From assembly GCA_024349245.1 (NCBI GenBank), contig JALDNG010000022.1, positions 15,237,501 through 15,301,500 of the forward strand: DNA of 64,000 bases. Reading direction: 5' to 3'. The translations under genes and the position numbers were made by a program. The DNA is from Neodontobutis hainanensis. Its lineage: Eukaryota; Chordata; Actinopteri; Gobiiformes; Odontobutidae. Position 1 is the first letter of the stretch. Each line of letters begins with the position of its first letter. The notes below the pieces were generated by a model. The model saw nothing but the letters and a program-made list of their open reading frames with translations, was not told the origin of the DNA and did no database searches. Shown piece by piece: positions 45,101 to 57,274 of the stretch.

Positions 45101-48100
45101 TTAAGGAGTTAAAGAAATGTGTCCCTTTCTCCTTCCTTCACGTGAGATTTAGCCAGAACATTTCCATTAACATGTCACTCATTACTACTGCATCCCCGCT
45201 CTATGCTGAGGTCCTCAAAACCTGTAATGATTCATTTATTTACCACAGCGGAAAGCTTCATTGTACACCAGGAATTCCCTGAAGACAGTTATTTGAGCTC
45301 TCAGGAAGGACTTGGAAATGCAGATTAAGCCGGACATGTTTACGTCTGGGACAGAGCTTCCTTGTAGGAGATGTTCCCTCCTTTTTACAAGATACAAGAC
45401 AAATTAAAACAGTACATTTGTCTGATATCTCTATTTGCACAGGATATACAATCTGCTCACAACTAATCACTTCTCACTTATCAGGCTCATTGTTTTAAAA
45501 CTCATGGTTAAAGTCAGATAAATAAACGTCCACAGCTATAGAGTTCTAAAGGTCGTCCTAGTGTCACATTTGTTTTAGTTAGTTCAGGTCTTTAACTGAT
45601 GACCCAAGGAAACAATCCACTGTTTTATATCTCGGTAAATTACGCACCTCACTGCCTCCTCAAACTTAAGCACCATTTCAAGGCCCTCTTTTGTTTTGGA
45701 GCCTTGAATAGTCTTTAAAGATGTTCTAAAGATCATAACACTTGATATTGCATTGCATTGTGCTTTAGCAAACCTACCAGGAGATGACCCAACCCGAATT
45801 TAGGCCACACACAAGAGAGCGCACATCTGTACATTAAACATTAAATATAGTAATAAAAATAATCTTGTGGTAGCATGTCCCACTAACACTCCCGTCTGTG
45901 CCTCATTTGAACATTGGAAAATACAAAGCTAAAAGCCAATAGGTGTTAGCTTTTATTTAGCGACCTGTGTCAGTTTTAAGAGCAACTAGTGAGCTGTAAA
46001 ACAGATATGAACAGAGTTTAATTTCTACAACCACTTCAGACCAGGTAACGTTACAGCTGCAGGTAAAGAGCTAAACAGAGCAGATAGTTAAAGTCTGTGA
46101 GCTGTAGCTTTGTGTGATAGGTCCAGACTCTTGCCTGGTGCATAATAAGGCTCAGGGAAATTAATGTAATCAAGTTTAGGTGAATAACTGTGAAATTAAA
46201 GCTTAACAAAGTCCGTTTGTTTGAGGTCTACTTTTGACCTTCTTGCTTTTTTTCCTGCCAACGTGGCCGACAGAACACACAAAAGTCAGGTAACGTCCGC
46301 AGCTTTATAGACACGAGGTTGTAATTACATAATCTTCCTTTTTTTAATTGTTTGTAGCTCTCGGCCAATCACAGATCACTAAGGAAAGTTACAGTAAAAG
46401 TATTGTTTATTTCAATCCAGAACTTGTTAAAACCTTGTACTCCTTGATGAAACCTTTGAGATGCAACAATGAGAGGAAATAGAGGAAAAAACTATTTGCA
46501 GGAAAGGATAAAAAAAAAAGGCTGTACTTGTTTTAAGGTTTAACATGGGCTTATACTCCTTAAAAGTAACTGTATTATACTTTCTGACTGAATAGTACAT
46601 TGGTTAAAATAAACTGGTATATTATTATTATTATGTAATTTTCAATGACTGCACGTTGCTGGAAAAGCTTGTAAAGGGATCTTGAAAGTGCTTGAGTCTG
46701 ACTGAAACCATAGGAGCACAGATTTTCACAGGATATGTGACGGAGAATGAGGCAGGTTTTTGTGGGTATTTTTGCTGTTTATTTGTTTTTCCTGAGTCTG
46801 TTCCTTTGTTGTTTCCTGCCTCTTAAAGGTGAACAATGTGGAGGAAAACCGCAGTGTTCAGGACGCCCCGACGCTACTGGTGTCCGAGAAGGGGGCGGGG
46901 CTGCTCAACGCCTCAGTGAACAGTGTCATTTCCTTCCCTCCGGCCAAAGTGGACAGTAGCTCCTTTGATGGGGACACCTACAACAACAATGAGTAAGTCA
47001 CGCTCCATACATCCTACTCTTCACTGGAGATGGTGTGTGGCTTTAAAGGGGCTCCCGTGAGTCCTGGAAAACCTGAAATATAAGTTTGTAGAGTAGAGTT
47101 GCAGTTCCTGACGCAGCCCTTTCACCATGCCCGGGCTTGGGACTGGCACAGACTGTGACTGATCTGGAGTCGCTCCCCATATTTGATTATTTATTATATT
47201 TGAGTATGGCTGAGTTGGGTATGGTATAATTGGTTAATTATAGAACAGCAGAGTAAAGTATAGTCTATAGCAGAGTATAAAAGCCAATCATAGTGAGAAA
47301 ATTGTTTGCACTTTAAACCTTTTATTTTTATTTGAGTTTTGTGCATTTTAGTGTTTTTCTTCTGATAAATAATAAAGTAACACTTAATTTGCAGCAATGC
47401 AGATTTTTACTTATCCATGTATTTGTAATTGTCTTCTGTAATCTGTAATTGTAAAACTTTTAATAATGCAGTATAGAATTGTTGAGTTAGTGTTTTTTTT
47501 TTTTTTTTGTAGAAAGAAGATAAAATGAATCAGTGAGCGTTTACTGTGTTCATTTTTGGCCTGATGTGAAAACCCTTGAGTTTTTACTCTGCTGCAGTCT
47601 GTACCATGTGACTGGAGCTGTATCTAATCACTGCTGTGCTTTAAACCACTTGAAACATATTGTCCCAGTCCTGGACACAAAACAAGCTGTGACCTTTGAG
47701 CTGCTATCGGATTAACTTTGTTCATGATTATTGAACACAGGAGGTCTTTGGACTGAAATATTATACTGTATTAGAACTGGATCACATAAAGTCGGAGAAG
47801 TAAAATTAAAAGGTGCTCTTCAAGGACAACAATTTGTATTTTTATATGTCAGATACTAATTCCAGGTCAGGGTTAACTGGAATAAAATCTGAAAAAATAT
47901 TTCTATTTCTTTGATACAAACCAAATGAGAAGTTTTTAATATGCTAAGTCAAGTTCTTTCTTGCACATGTCAAGATTTAGGATAAAGGGATATAAATTAT
48001 CTTCTTTTACAAATAAAATGTATTTAAATTTTTTTTCTTTAAAATTTTAAATCACTAGAAGAAGTAAAATTAAAATGATATAACTGTTTTTGTTAGACCA

Positions 48101-51100
48101 CTAGTGCTACAAGTTTGATGCCATAATTTTTTCAATTCAAGCACCCATAGAAACATGGGTGCTTGAATTGAAAAAAATATATATTTTAAGGTTTTCAGTG
48201 TTTAAAAAGAGCTTGGATTTTGAATGAAACACTTGCCTAAACTTTTTTTTCTAACAGAAAACCCTCTGAAATAGTAATAAAAACCAATAAAATGTAAATA
48301 GATTCTAAATCACTTTATTAATCCCCAAAGGGAAATTCAGTCATTAGGTCTCATCTCTGACATCTTCTGGCTTCTCTCTGTTGTTTAAAAGCCTAATGCA
48401 GGAGATGGTCCATGTTCTTCATTATAGCATCTGTCAACTGAAGTCTTCAAACTAATACCAATAGCTGAACCAGCCCTCGTTTTCTAAGACTAAAGCATAA
48501 AAGATGATTTGGGCATATAATATAGCCGCCTTTGACCTTTGCTTTAAGAAGTACATCTGTTTTTATGGAGGCCAATGGCGACTCATGTCGCCATTGGCCT
48601 CCATAAAAACAGATGTGCTGGAAGATGTTGTCTTACAAAAGGGAAAAAATAAACGCTGGTAACATTTGAAACTTTAAATCTGACCTTGTAAAAGCAGTTT
48701 GAGTCCTGTTCACCAAACTTTACTATTGACCTGATTCAGTAAAGACTAATCCAACACAAAAAGACACGTCAAAATAATAACCCACAGGTAATATATTATT
48801 GTAGCAGCGCTTTAACAACAGCAGTGCGTGTAGAGGAATGTGGCTGGTCCCTGTTGTTGACCCACAGTGGCCTCGTTGTTAGAACTTGTAATATCTGCTG
48901 CAGTGGATTTGGATTCCTCTGTAAATCCCCACAAACCTGTTTCCTTTCTGCTGTTATTAAAAATCTGTCGTGTTTTTCCAGTCGCTGCTGAAATCAGTCC
49001 ACGTGAGGCAGACAGAAGCTAAAATGTCAGGTGTGAGCAACAACAGTCATTTGTGGTGCGTTTAAGTGTATGTCTTCTTATATTCTGTCTGGGCCATATG
49101 AGTAATTATTATGTTCAGGAGTGTGCCATATTTTACAGTTTACAATAATACTAAGGTTTGATCACAGGGTAAAACATACACTACAAAATACATTACAACT
49201 GCTTTGAGCTCTGTCTGCCGCCAGGAGGGGGTGATTAAATACAGCTTTTCCCAGAGCTAACTGGAGCACGATGCTTTAAGTCTGCTTGTTTTATCGTCTA
49301 ATGTAGGTATTGAGCAAGAGAGAGGCACTAAAGAGGAAGAGATGCTATGCCCTCTCATACACATACTTTCTGTTACAAGTTGCAGCTTTCCTTTCTCTGT
49401 ACTATTAAAATCTTTCATTACTGTCCATCCTTTCAAAGTTACAGCGTGAACAGTCAATGGGGTGGATGTGGTCCTTAAAAATTGGAGGCAGCTCTCCTGT
49501 GGGCTTCAGAGGAGGGCTTTACCTTTAAAACAGGAGAACGTTTACAGTCGTCTCAAAAGTATAAAATATATAGATAAATTAAAGCAATAACCAAAGAAAA
49601 ATGACACAATAATAAACCACAGTGCGACGATGTTTTAAAAGCCAGTCTAAGTCTGTCCTGGACTTGAACACTGAGAACACACAGGTCTACAGGGAATGTG
49701 TTCCAGGGTTTAGAAGCAGTAAGAGCAAATTAACCCACTGCTTGTGTCGGAAACAACTAATCTCTGCTGGTCAGCCGACTGGAGGGCTCTGCTGGGACGG
49801 TGGACACTTTAAATGTCAGAATAAAAGAGTGGCACAAGACATATTGTTAAGCAATATTTACAAACTGTTAAATGAGTAATTTTGTAATCAACACAGAGGG
49901 AACCGAGAACTGGGCTGATGTGGCTGTGTCTGGATGTGTTGAATTAGAGATGAACAGCTGCTTTTTGTAGCTAGAGTGCGTTGCAGAAGTCGATGTGTGA
50001 GCTGATGAAAGTGTGAAATACCTTTTCCAGATCACTTCACTTTAGCTAAAATGCCCAGCTGGACATTTTTTTTCTGTCAAAAATTTTAAATACCAAGATG
50101 CTTTAATGAGATTTTTCACGCTGTGTTTTCCCGCAGATGCTCCGAGAGGACGAGCCGACCCTCCGAGGCTCACTCTCACGGAGGCAGGACCAGCTCCAGT
50201 CCCTCGGAGGAGACGGGAGGAGGCCGAAAACCCTCCGCCAACCGGGGCAAGAGACGCAGACGCAACCCAGAGCTGGACGAGTCCCAGTACGAGACCGAGT
50301 ACACGACTGGAGGAGAGACGGGCAACGAACTGGACAAAGAAGAGTTGGAGAGGTAAAGACTGGACTGTGTCAGGGTTCAAGCTTGTCCTGTACTCGTCGG
50401 TTAGTACAGCACAGTTTGGCCCAGGTAAATCTTAAAGAGGCTTGTCTTTAGGCCTGTCACAATATTTACTATATCAACTTATTGTTCAATATAAAACATG
50501 CACAGCAATAAATGTGCCGATATAAAGCCTACGCATGTATGTTAATAATAGAGTTGCCACTCTGAATTAATCTGAATAAGACAACAGCAAGCTGCGCTTT
50601 ATCCACTTTAGCAAAAGACTCACTCTCTGTGTCTCTCTTGCTGCACAGACCGGTCCAGGGCTTAGAGTGCGCAACAAAAACAAGTCTGTGTCTGAGGCTG
50701 TGCTTTACTCTCTCCAAAACAGACAAAAGAACTTTAAATGTCCCGTCACCGGTGGAGAACAGCGAGAATGTGAGCAGTAAAGAGTGTTAGCAAAGAGGCC
50801 AGTGTCGTCCCGAGTCTGAATCAGCTCTGAGCCATTATTATTTATTATTTATTATTTTAGAACACAGTCAGACCTGTTTTATTTATTTTATTTAGTTTTA
50901 CCTTTTTAAATGTATATTTTCATACAATTGGCAAAAAGTTCATTAAAGTTCTATTTATATACTTCAGATTTACGTCCCGCTTATTGCATCCAAATTTTGC
51001 CCATTCAATATTTTCGTTTATTGAGATTCTTTTAAGGCAATACATCTTCTATTAAAATATTTTATTGTGACAGTACGACTTGTGTTTCCAATGTTTGTGT

Positions 51101-53234
51101 GCAGGTCAGTAGCCTGACCTACAAAAACAAAATCATCAACAGCTCTTTAAAAACATACGGTTTACTCTGGTCTGTCGTTAATATCAGTTTGTCCAGGCTC
51201 CCATATACTTCTGCAATACACATGCTTTATGAACTTTATAGACAATCCATAGAGCTGCATCCGTTTCCTATATTTTAGGGACTCACTGTTTCTTGCCTGT
51301 GTCTAATGCAGTGTAAAGACAGTAAATGTTATGTATTTAAGTACCTAAAGATAGATAGTAGCTTTGTTAAAACACATTTATTATTCTTTCTCACTAGAAT
51401 ATGACAAGCTTCCTTTGTGAAAACACTGCCATATTGTGTTTTTCCTTTTGATTTTCAGGACTCTTTATTGTCCAATCCACAGACTCCATTATGAAGTAAC
51501 TAACTCACTGTAAGAACCAAAAGCTGAGGGGTGGTGTAGCACATTTATTTAGTATATAGTATAGTATCATTCTACTTTTGACTCTGACTGAGTGTTGTAC
51601 TGACCTGACCCACACTGTACAGCTCCAAACACACGTTTAACCTTTTCCAAACCTAGAATATACATGTACAGCTCTTTACAATCTTTAAAAAACTAGAGAA
51701 AAAAGCAAATCCACACTTATTGCATGACCTGTAACCCACTTTTAGTCTTGCTTTGATTGTTCTCAGTGACTTCTTGGTTCTTTCTGATGATATTTATTAA
51801 AGCACTCGTTACAAATAAGTCCTGAAAAGCTGCCTCTAAGCTGCTCATATACCGTCTGTAATATGAAAGTTATTAGGCAGAGAGACAGATTGCACTCAAA
51901 TAACACTAGTCCTTCGGGATGAGACCTAAATACTGAGATTTAAATAAAAAAGACCCAGGACAATAAACTCGATTTACAGATCATAGGAGCTACAGTACGT
52001 ATTTATCAGATGCATCAAAACCAAAGCAGATATATTACGTTACTGTAACTGCAGAGGCACAAATGTCATTGGAAAAGGCTGCCGTCTGCTGTTGAGTTCA
52101 GGAGAGAGGCTAATCTCCTGAGGCATGCCGTCACAGTGAGTTTGACTCTGGAAAAACGACAGAACAGGGCCAAAGGTAGAAAACATGACGCCACTGGAGT
52201 CTATAAGAAATAGTGGATCATGGCACGCTCAATGAAGAAACTAAAAGAAAAAAAAGCACAATTACTGTATGAAGTTCCTAAAGCATTTTTCAGATCTGTG
52301 TCTTGGTAAAGATGCATAAACCCTAGATTCATTCTCATTATCTTTGAGATGCTCCCTCAGCTCTTTTGACCCCCCCCCCTCTCTGTTCCTGTCCGCAGCT
52401 CGTATCCAAAGATTACCTCAGACGAGCAGCGCCACGACTACAAGCGGGAGTTCGACGCAGACTTGAGGGAGTACAAACGCATGTGTGCAGACATGGACGA
52501 CATTAACGATCAGCTGAACAAACTGAGCCGGCAGCTGGACTCACTGGACGACACCTCGGCCAAATACCAGGTCAGACATAAACTATTCAAAAATGATTCT
52601 ATGTATTAACTCTTCAGGGCAATATTGTGCAAGAGCACACATTCCCAAAGAGTAAACACAGATCAGCTCTGATTTAAATTCATTGTGGTGGGATTTTAAT
52701 CGACTGGAGCTTGAGACTGCTGCTCCATCCAGTGGCACAAGGAGATAAAATCCCACTCTCTGTTATGCATTAAGTCAAACTACAACACACAGATCCTTCT
52801 ATTTTTTATCATTTTGCTGTGTGTCCAAATGTCTTATCTGTTGAATTTTTTGTTACACACTTTGAAGCTGTTACATTTCTTCTGGTAAATGTTTGTGTAA
52901 ATACATGGAAGTGTACTCTTTTACACGAGACAGACCTTGTGCTGTTTAATCTGTTTCATGTTGTTGTTTGTGAGACTGGTCACTAAACCTCTCTTTGTCC
53001 ACAGACTGTAGCAGAGGAGTATAATCAGCTCAAGGACCTGAAGCAGGTGAGTGACAAGTCTCTTAAATAACTTTCATGTCAATTCAAAAAATGTATAAAG
53101 TATTCCGTTTATTCCTATTTTCTCTTTCGCAGACGCCAGAATACCAGCTGAAGAAGAAACAGTGTCGCAGACTGAGACACAAACTGTTCCACATCAAACG
53201 CATGGTCAAAAACTACGACAAGAACCACTCGTAA
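38597..53234 (+). CDS. ocln: Occludin (complete CDS, 8 coding exons)
   Basis: Four-pass tight-junction protein. Coding segments: 38597-39166, 40501-40692, 41036-41203, 46829-46992, 50137-50352, 52399-52570, 53005-53046, 53133-53234; 1626 nt, 541 residues plus TAA (human occludin 522). Order: cytoplasmic N-tail 1-60; TM1 about 61-86; Tyr/Gly-rich first extracellular loop 87-142; TM2 143-164; TM3 about 174-200; second loop with Cys220 and Cys248; TM4 255-280 (MARVEL domain); variable linker 311-364; basic RGKRRRR stretch; conserved YETEYTTGGE (416-425), the Src/PKC-regulated motif; then the coiled-coil occludin/ELL domain (about 437-541) that binds ZO-1. All junctions are GT..AG with consistent phases. 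No break is seen. Which fish occludin paralogue this is cannot be told from sequence alone; linkage to nr2f6 points to the 19p13-type locus. Confidence 0.95.
39246..39356. repeat. Small fold-back repeat in ocln intron 2
   Basis: Ends aagtaggcatct...ttgaagcttgaag and cttcaagcttcaaag...gatgcctactt are inverted copies with small interruptions. 111 bp, no coding capacity. Confidence 0.6.
39761..40318 (+). repeat. 62-bp minisatellite, nine copies, in ocln intron 2
   Basis: 558 bp = 9 x 62. Unit core agtccagtcttagaccaggt, then ccagactcatgg and gtgtttggtgaagga. Copies 1-4 and 9 have ggaggtc while 5-8 have gggtgtc; copies 2-3 end ggaggccgag and most others ggaaacagag, showing block-wise amplification. 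It takes up over 40% of the 1334-bp intron. Confidence 0.95.
40501..40692 (+). CDS. ocln: ocln exon: TM3 end and second extracellular loop
   Basis: Residues 191-254, starting GIINIVYIVGVNPMAQ and ending YLYHYCFVDPQE. It carries the two loop cysteines. Met-rich compared with the mammalian loop. Acceptor ttttccag, donor gtgtgt. Confidence 0.95.
41036..41203 (+). CDS. ocln: ocln exon: TM4
   Basis: Residues 255-310: GVAMVCGFLVVIALGVAAFY, then YKTRGKIWRYGKPNIYWDH and ending GRDVEDW. The segment matches the occludin TM4/KTR..WD..EEW pattern. Acceptor ttcccag, donor gtaaga. Confidence 0.95.
41204..46828 (+). other. ocln intron, 5.6 kb
   Basis: Anonymous sequence. Patches near 42780-42900 and 43330-43500 are GC-richer and repeat-free and could be conserved non-coding DNA; no defined element seen. 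Confidence 0.5.
46829..46992 (+). CDS. ocln: ocln exon: cytoplasmic linker
   Basis: Residues 311-364 plus two bases of Glu365: VNNVEENRSVQDAPTLLVSE onward to SSSFDGDTYNNNE. It corresponds to the low-conservation linker of occludin; only VNNV matches (human VKNV). Acceptor cttaaag, donor gtaagt, phase 2 exit that fits the next exon exactly. Confidence 0.88.
48127..48176. repeat. Perfect 22-bp-stem hairpin
   Basis: Left arm 48127-48148 (ends caagcacccat), 6-base loop agaaac, right arm 48155-48176 exact complement. In the ocln intron after the exon at 46829. Confidence 0.9.
48309..48345 (+). repeat. LINE 3'-end fragment
   Basis: tttattaatccccaaaggga and aattcag resemble the frequent end of a fish non-LTR element. 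Only the last ~35 bp are recognisable. Confidence 0.4.
48553..48616. repeat. Perfect 30-bp-stem hairpin
   Basis: Left arm 48553-48582 (includes atggaggccaatggcgac), 4-base loop tcat, right arm 48587-48616 exact complement. Same intron, about 380 bp after the previous hairpin. Confidence 0.92.
50137..50352 (+). CDS. ocln: ocln exon: phosphorylation-motif region
   Basis: Residues 365-436 in the frame entered with one base: (E)CSERTSRPSEAHSHGG ... RGKRRRRNPELDESQ, then YETEYTTGGETGNELDKEEL. The YETEYTTGGE block is diagnostic for occludin. The other two frames are also open here because of GC-rich codons, but lack homology. Acceptor cccgcag, donor gtaaag. Confidence 0.93.
50353..52398 (+). other. 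ocln intron before the OCEL-domain exons
   Basis: Anonymous AT-rich DNA ending in a C-tract and consensus acceptor; no repeat recognised. Confidence 0.55.
52399..52570 (+). CDS. ocln: ocln exon: occludin/ELL domain, first helix
   Basis: Residues 437-494: SYPKITSDEQRHDYKREFDA then DLREYKRMCADMDDINDQLN and KLSRQLDSLDDTSAKYQ. Heptad-like coiled coil of the ZO-1-binding OCEL domain. Preceded by a C-rich tract and cgcag acceptor; donor gtcaga. Confidence 0.95.
53005..53046 (+). CDS. ocln: ocln exon: OCEL domain middle (42 bp)
   Basis: Encodes TVAEEYNQLKDLKQ, aligning with human AADEYNRLKQVK. Acceptor gtccacag, donor gtgagt, phase 0 both ends. Confidence 0.93.
53133..53234 (+). CDS. ocln: ocln last coding exon
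   Basis: Encodes TPEYQLKKKQCRRLRHKLFH then IKRMVKNYDKNHS and TAA at 53232-53234. Matches the human end ([20 protein letters not shown]). Confidence 0.95.
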   Translation, partial: TPEYQLKKKQCRRLRHKLFHIKRMVKNYDKNHS

Positions 53235-54340
53235 ACCCGGCTCTGGTTTCTGCTCAGTGAGCGCTCACTTTGGGCCAAAAAAACAGAAACAAAACAAAAA
53301 CACTCCACACGCTTCAGAGACTCAAGCCTAGACCAAAGTCCTGCGTACAGCCCTCGACACATATCTGTTAATAATGATCTAAACTTTAACTGGGAACAGG
53401 ACTCTTTGCTCTATCACTGCTGTTTTATAATGAGCACAGTCTAATTCACTTTAGTCTTGAGACTGGTTTAAAAGTTTCAGGCTTATTATGATATTAAGTA
53501 GAAAGTGGAATCAAAACTGTCCAAGACCAGAACTGAATTCTCAACATTATGATTAAACTGAAAATGTCTTGCGTCAAATTCAACGAACATGCCCTTCTTC
53601 ACACGAGCTCGAGTAAACCGGCCAAGGGTTTGTCTTTGACTACGTTTACATGCACAGTAATGCTCTGATAATAACCCGGATAAGAGCCGAACTCTGAATA
53701 AGACATCGCTGATGACCTTTAGTAAAGCTAATGTTCGTTATGAGCCATGATCAAACGGGTTTTGAACACATTATTTTAACACTTCATTGTAGCTTTTTCC
53801 ACATCATTTTTACAGCATTGCCAATGTCTTTAGTGCCCAAATGAGTTAAGGAACAAGTTTGCGACTGATGAAGCAGCTGATGAAAACACCTTTGCAGTTT
53901 AAATGTGGCAGTATGTGTAGCTGCAGTTCATGTAGACACAATATTTGGAGTTATGCCCAAATAAGGACCTGAACAAAACCATGGCATGTCTGTAAATGTA
54001 GTCTGTGGACTGACATTGGACAGTAGCATTTGAATTCCAGTCCTGTTCCTGGGATCTCTTCACTCATGCCTCTGGTCTTGGTGTTGACCTGGTCACACCC
54101 CTAAACCTCTTGTGGTCCCGACTAGAGCACTGCTGTGAGGGTGTGTCTGTAGAAAGGCCCCAGTGATAACACTGCTCACTTTCTGAGGCTTATCTCGACA
54201 GATAAGAGCCGGGACAGAGCTGAGGTTTATTAACTCCGTATGTCTGTATTTTTTTTATCACAGATGTTTGTTTTTTATTATTTCTGCATCGGTAACTTGC
54301 TTTTTTGGTACAAATAAAGTCTCAGCCTTGTTCAGTTGAT
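53235..54340 (+). other. ocln: ocln 3' untranslated region
   Basis: About 1.1 kb from the stop to just past AATAAA at 54313-54318, with no further exon seen. A stretch near 53641-54000 looks anonymous. Confidence 0.65.
54313..54318 (+). promoter_or_regulatory. ocln: Poly(A) signal of ocln
   Basis: AATAAA followed by a T/GT-rich segment within 40 bases; first good signal after the ocln stop. Confidence 0.6.
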
Positions 54341-57040
54341 TATGTTGTAATGTCTTTCTCAAGATTCCTGAAGCTACAATGAGTCTAAGCCTCGGCCCCA
54401 AACTTTTTTGTCTAGATTTTTTCATTTAAAAAAATAAATTAAAAAAATGTGTAAACTGCTGTCACTCAAATCCTTCAAATTTACTCCAAGAATTAAGACA
54501 ATTTTAAAGTAAAACACCCTTACTGTCTTTACACAGGGATGTGAGAATAATCTCACAATCTTAATAATCTTGACAAATTAGTAAAAGCAAAACCTCTCAC
54601 AATGTAAGAATAAAAAAAAAGACATTAAAATCTACAAATAATGCAAATGTACAGTTTAGACATTTAAAGATATGTCAAGTTTAAGTTTAAAACTGTTTCT
54701 TTTTCACTTTAAATTGTTTTCAAGATGTGTCTGTTTTGAAACCTTTGAACAAATGTTTAATGTTGTAGTTAGACTTTTGTATGATTTTGTTATTTTTTAA
54801 AACTAAATGCATCCAAACCTCTTTGTTCATGTTTATACATTTCTTTTAACCTGTAAAGACATCATTCACACACTTTCTGCCAATAAGCTCTTTCTCCAGT
54901 GATTAATTTTGTGTTCATTTGATATTAATCTATTTGTTGATCCGTTGTTCATTTAGACAAACGCTTGATTTCATACATTTGTATTTTTTACAAAGGACCG
55001 TGTCATACAAACCATTTGCAAACCTTTTATTTTTGTATGGATTTATTTTCTTTATTATTAAATACCATGTTTTTTGTTACTGTAAACTTCATTGTTTTAA
55101 GTTCTAAAAAGTATTGAGTTCATTTCACAATAAACATTTTTAATTATGTGTAAAACATTCTCTCAGTGAATTTCTTAATATTTTTTATATTTTTTCAGAG
55201 AATAAGCTTATATTGCCCTCTGGTGGTCAGGTTTCAGGACTACTAATGTATTCCCTGCAGTGCATCAGGACACTCAGTTTAGAGAAGCAGACAGGAGCCA
55301 GGCTTTGTGTCTGTTGAGAACACAGTAAGTATGTATGTGTGTCTGTAAATGGAGTCAAAGAAAACACTAATAACTGACAAGTCTTATTACATACATTAAG
55401 CTATTTACCAGTGTTACTGCTGGAACACAACTGGAGGCAAGGCAGGTTAAGTGTCTTGCCCAAGGACACAATGACAGTGTGAACTGTGGGGGAGAGCGGG
55501 GATCAAACCGCCCACCCACTGGTCGAAGGACGGCCACTCTACCACTGAGCTACTGCCGCCCAGTAGCTCAGTGGTTATTGTCAGAACCACAACCGCCTGA
55601 AAAGTTTCCAATGCATCTCAACCTTTACACCTGCACTGTTTGGTCTGGACCTTTCCAACTGTGCTGCTGTTTGTATTAGTTCTGTATAAAAGACATGTCG
55701 CTCTTTGCCATTTACCATTTTCCTGTTTAAACCAAGCCTCTCTCATGGAACCTCTTCAAAGGTCCTTGGGTAAGGGCGCCACCATTCAGCAATGTACAGC
55801 GATATAACTCCATCCACCAGAGGGCAGGCTCCAAAAGTGGGAATATAAGGAAAACCCAATGGCGACTTTACAAGTGTAAAAATCATGTTTACAGCCCGGT
55901 ACAAAAGATGGCTCCGGTCTCTAGAGCTAAGTTTTTACTACGTGACACCTCGAGGGGGGTTGTCATGTGTTTTACTCTGCATTAAAAGCCCCGTAACCGC
56001 CATTTTCTTGCCCTTTCATAACAATATGTGACAATATCGGTGAATAGGAGACCAATGTGCGGATGTTGTCTACATTTATACAGTCATTGGTTTAAACTCA
56101 AAAATGAGCATCACTTCCGTTGTCATGACAACCGTAAAGAGACTCAGGAAAAGCCTGTCGATGGCAGAATGACTCATGCTTCATTTTAAAACTTGAGTTA
56201 CACAGGTTTAGGCTAATTTTACTTAACATTTACCGATATGCAGAACATTTTTACCATCATGACAAAAGTGCCCACCCCAGCTTTAATTCACCAAAACCTT
56301 TAAACATTTAATTCACTGCCTGAATATTAAATATCCTTCTAATTAGAGCGTTTATTGTTTTCTCGTCCACAGAAGAAATGTGCATACTTTTATTTTTTTT
56401 AATTCAAAAATAACCGGAAACATACAAACATTATTTTTTTGAAGTTTGGCGTTGTCATAGAAACACAATTCTTTCAAACATAAAGCAACACAGACAAATC
56501 ACTTAATAGTTTATAATCTATTGAATAAAACATGATTCTCTGAGAGCACGCTGAAAGGGGTCGAAGCCACGGATGATTCTTTTACTTTTGGCATCATTTA
56601 CAAAGTTTACAAGTTTTGTATCAACAAACCTCGTAGCCTTAGAGTTTAAAAACACACATTATCTTCTTTTAGGTCAAATTTACAAACCTGTGGGTAAAAG
56701 GCAACCACAAATGTTACAAAAACGCCTTTACCTTGCAAAAGTGAATGGAAATAATAATAATTCAAATGAGCAAATAGCTGTGGATCAAACTTTAGGTGCT
56801 GTTTTAATCAACCAGTAATTAAAAATACTTCGATCCCTTTGCATTTACCTTAAGCACATGAATATTCTCTGTACAACCACTGTCTCCAATGTATAAAATA
56901 TGAGGTAATAATGTTAAAGACAGACTGTGACAGTCCCCAAGCAGCTGTACATTCACCTAAAGACTTCTTACGAGTGGATAAGAGAGTGTTGTATCAAAGT
57001 GTACCAGCAGAGGGCGCCATAAGACAAAGCTTTAATATTC
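54341..57040. other. Intergenic region between convergent ocln and nr2f6
   Basis: Contains the SINE copy at 55385 and, at about 55740-56280, an undelimited block resembling dispersed fish repeats (aaaacccaatggcgacttt, aatcatgtttacagcccgg). The remainder is anonymous. Confidence 0.45.
55385..55563 (-). mobile_element. tRNA-headed SINE, copy 2
   Basis: On the - strand: GCGGCAGTAGCTCAGTGGTA, gtccttcgaccagtgggtgg, B-box gtttgatcccc, then a tail with gtccttgggcaagacactt. Same family and strand as copy 1. Confidence 0.72.
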
Positions 57041-57240
57041 ATTTTACGGTGGTTTTAATAAGTTTAGATACGAGTACAAGTACTTTAAGTTGAGCACAGA
57101 TGTGAGTATAATAATACCTGTACTCACTCTCAAGTCAGTTAAGTACTCATGTAGCAGTATCTGAGGAAGTCGAATGAGTACAAGAGGCTCCGATACTTCC
57201 AGCGAGTATCGAGTACTGATATCGGTATATAGACGACCCT
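57041..57240. repeat. Probable hAT-type repeat fragment
   Basis: Dense in gagtac, gtactc and gtatc words (cgagtatcgagtactgatat, accgatatcagtactcg on the other strand), typical of fish hAT-derived MITEs. Ends not defined. Confidence 0.4.
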
Positions 57241-57274
57241 GGTTTAAGTATAACACATTTACTCGTTGATGTTA

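Noticed and set aside
50042..50451. Several long frames on both strands at the ocln exon
   Set aside because: GC-rich exon; only the frame with YETEYTTGGE agrees with the neighbouring exon phases.
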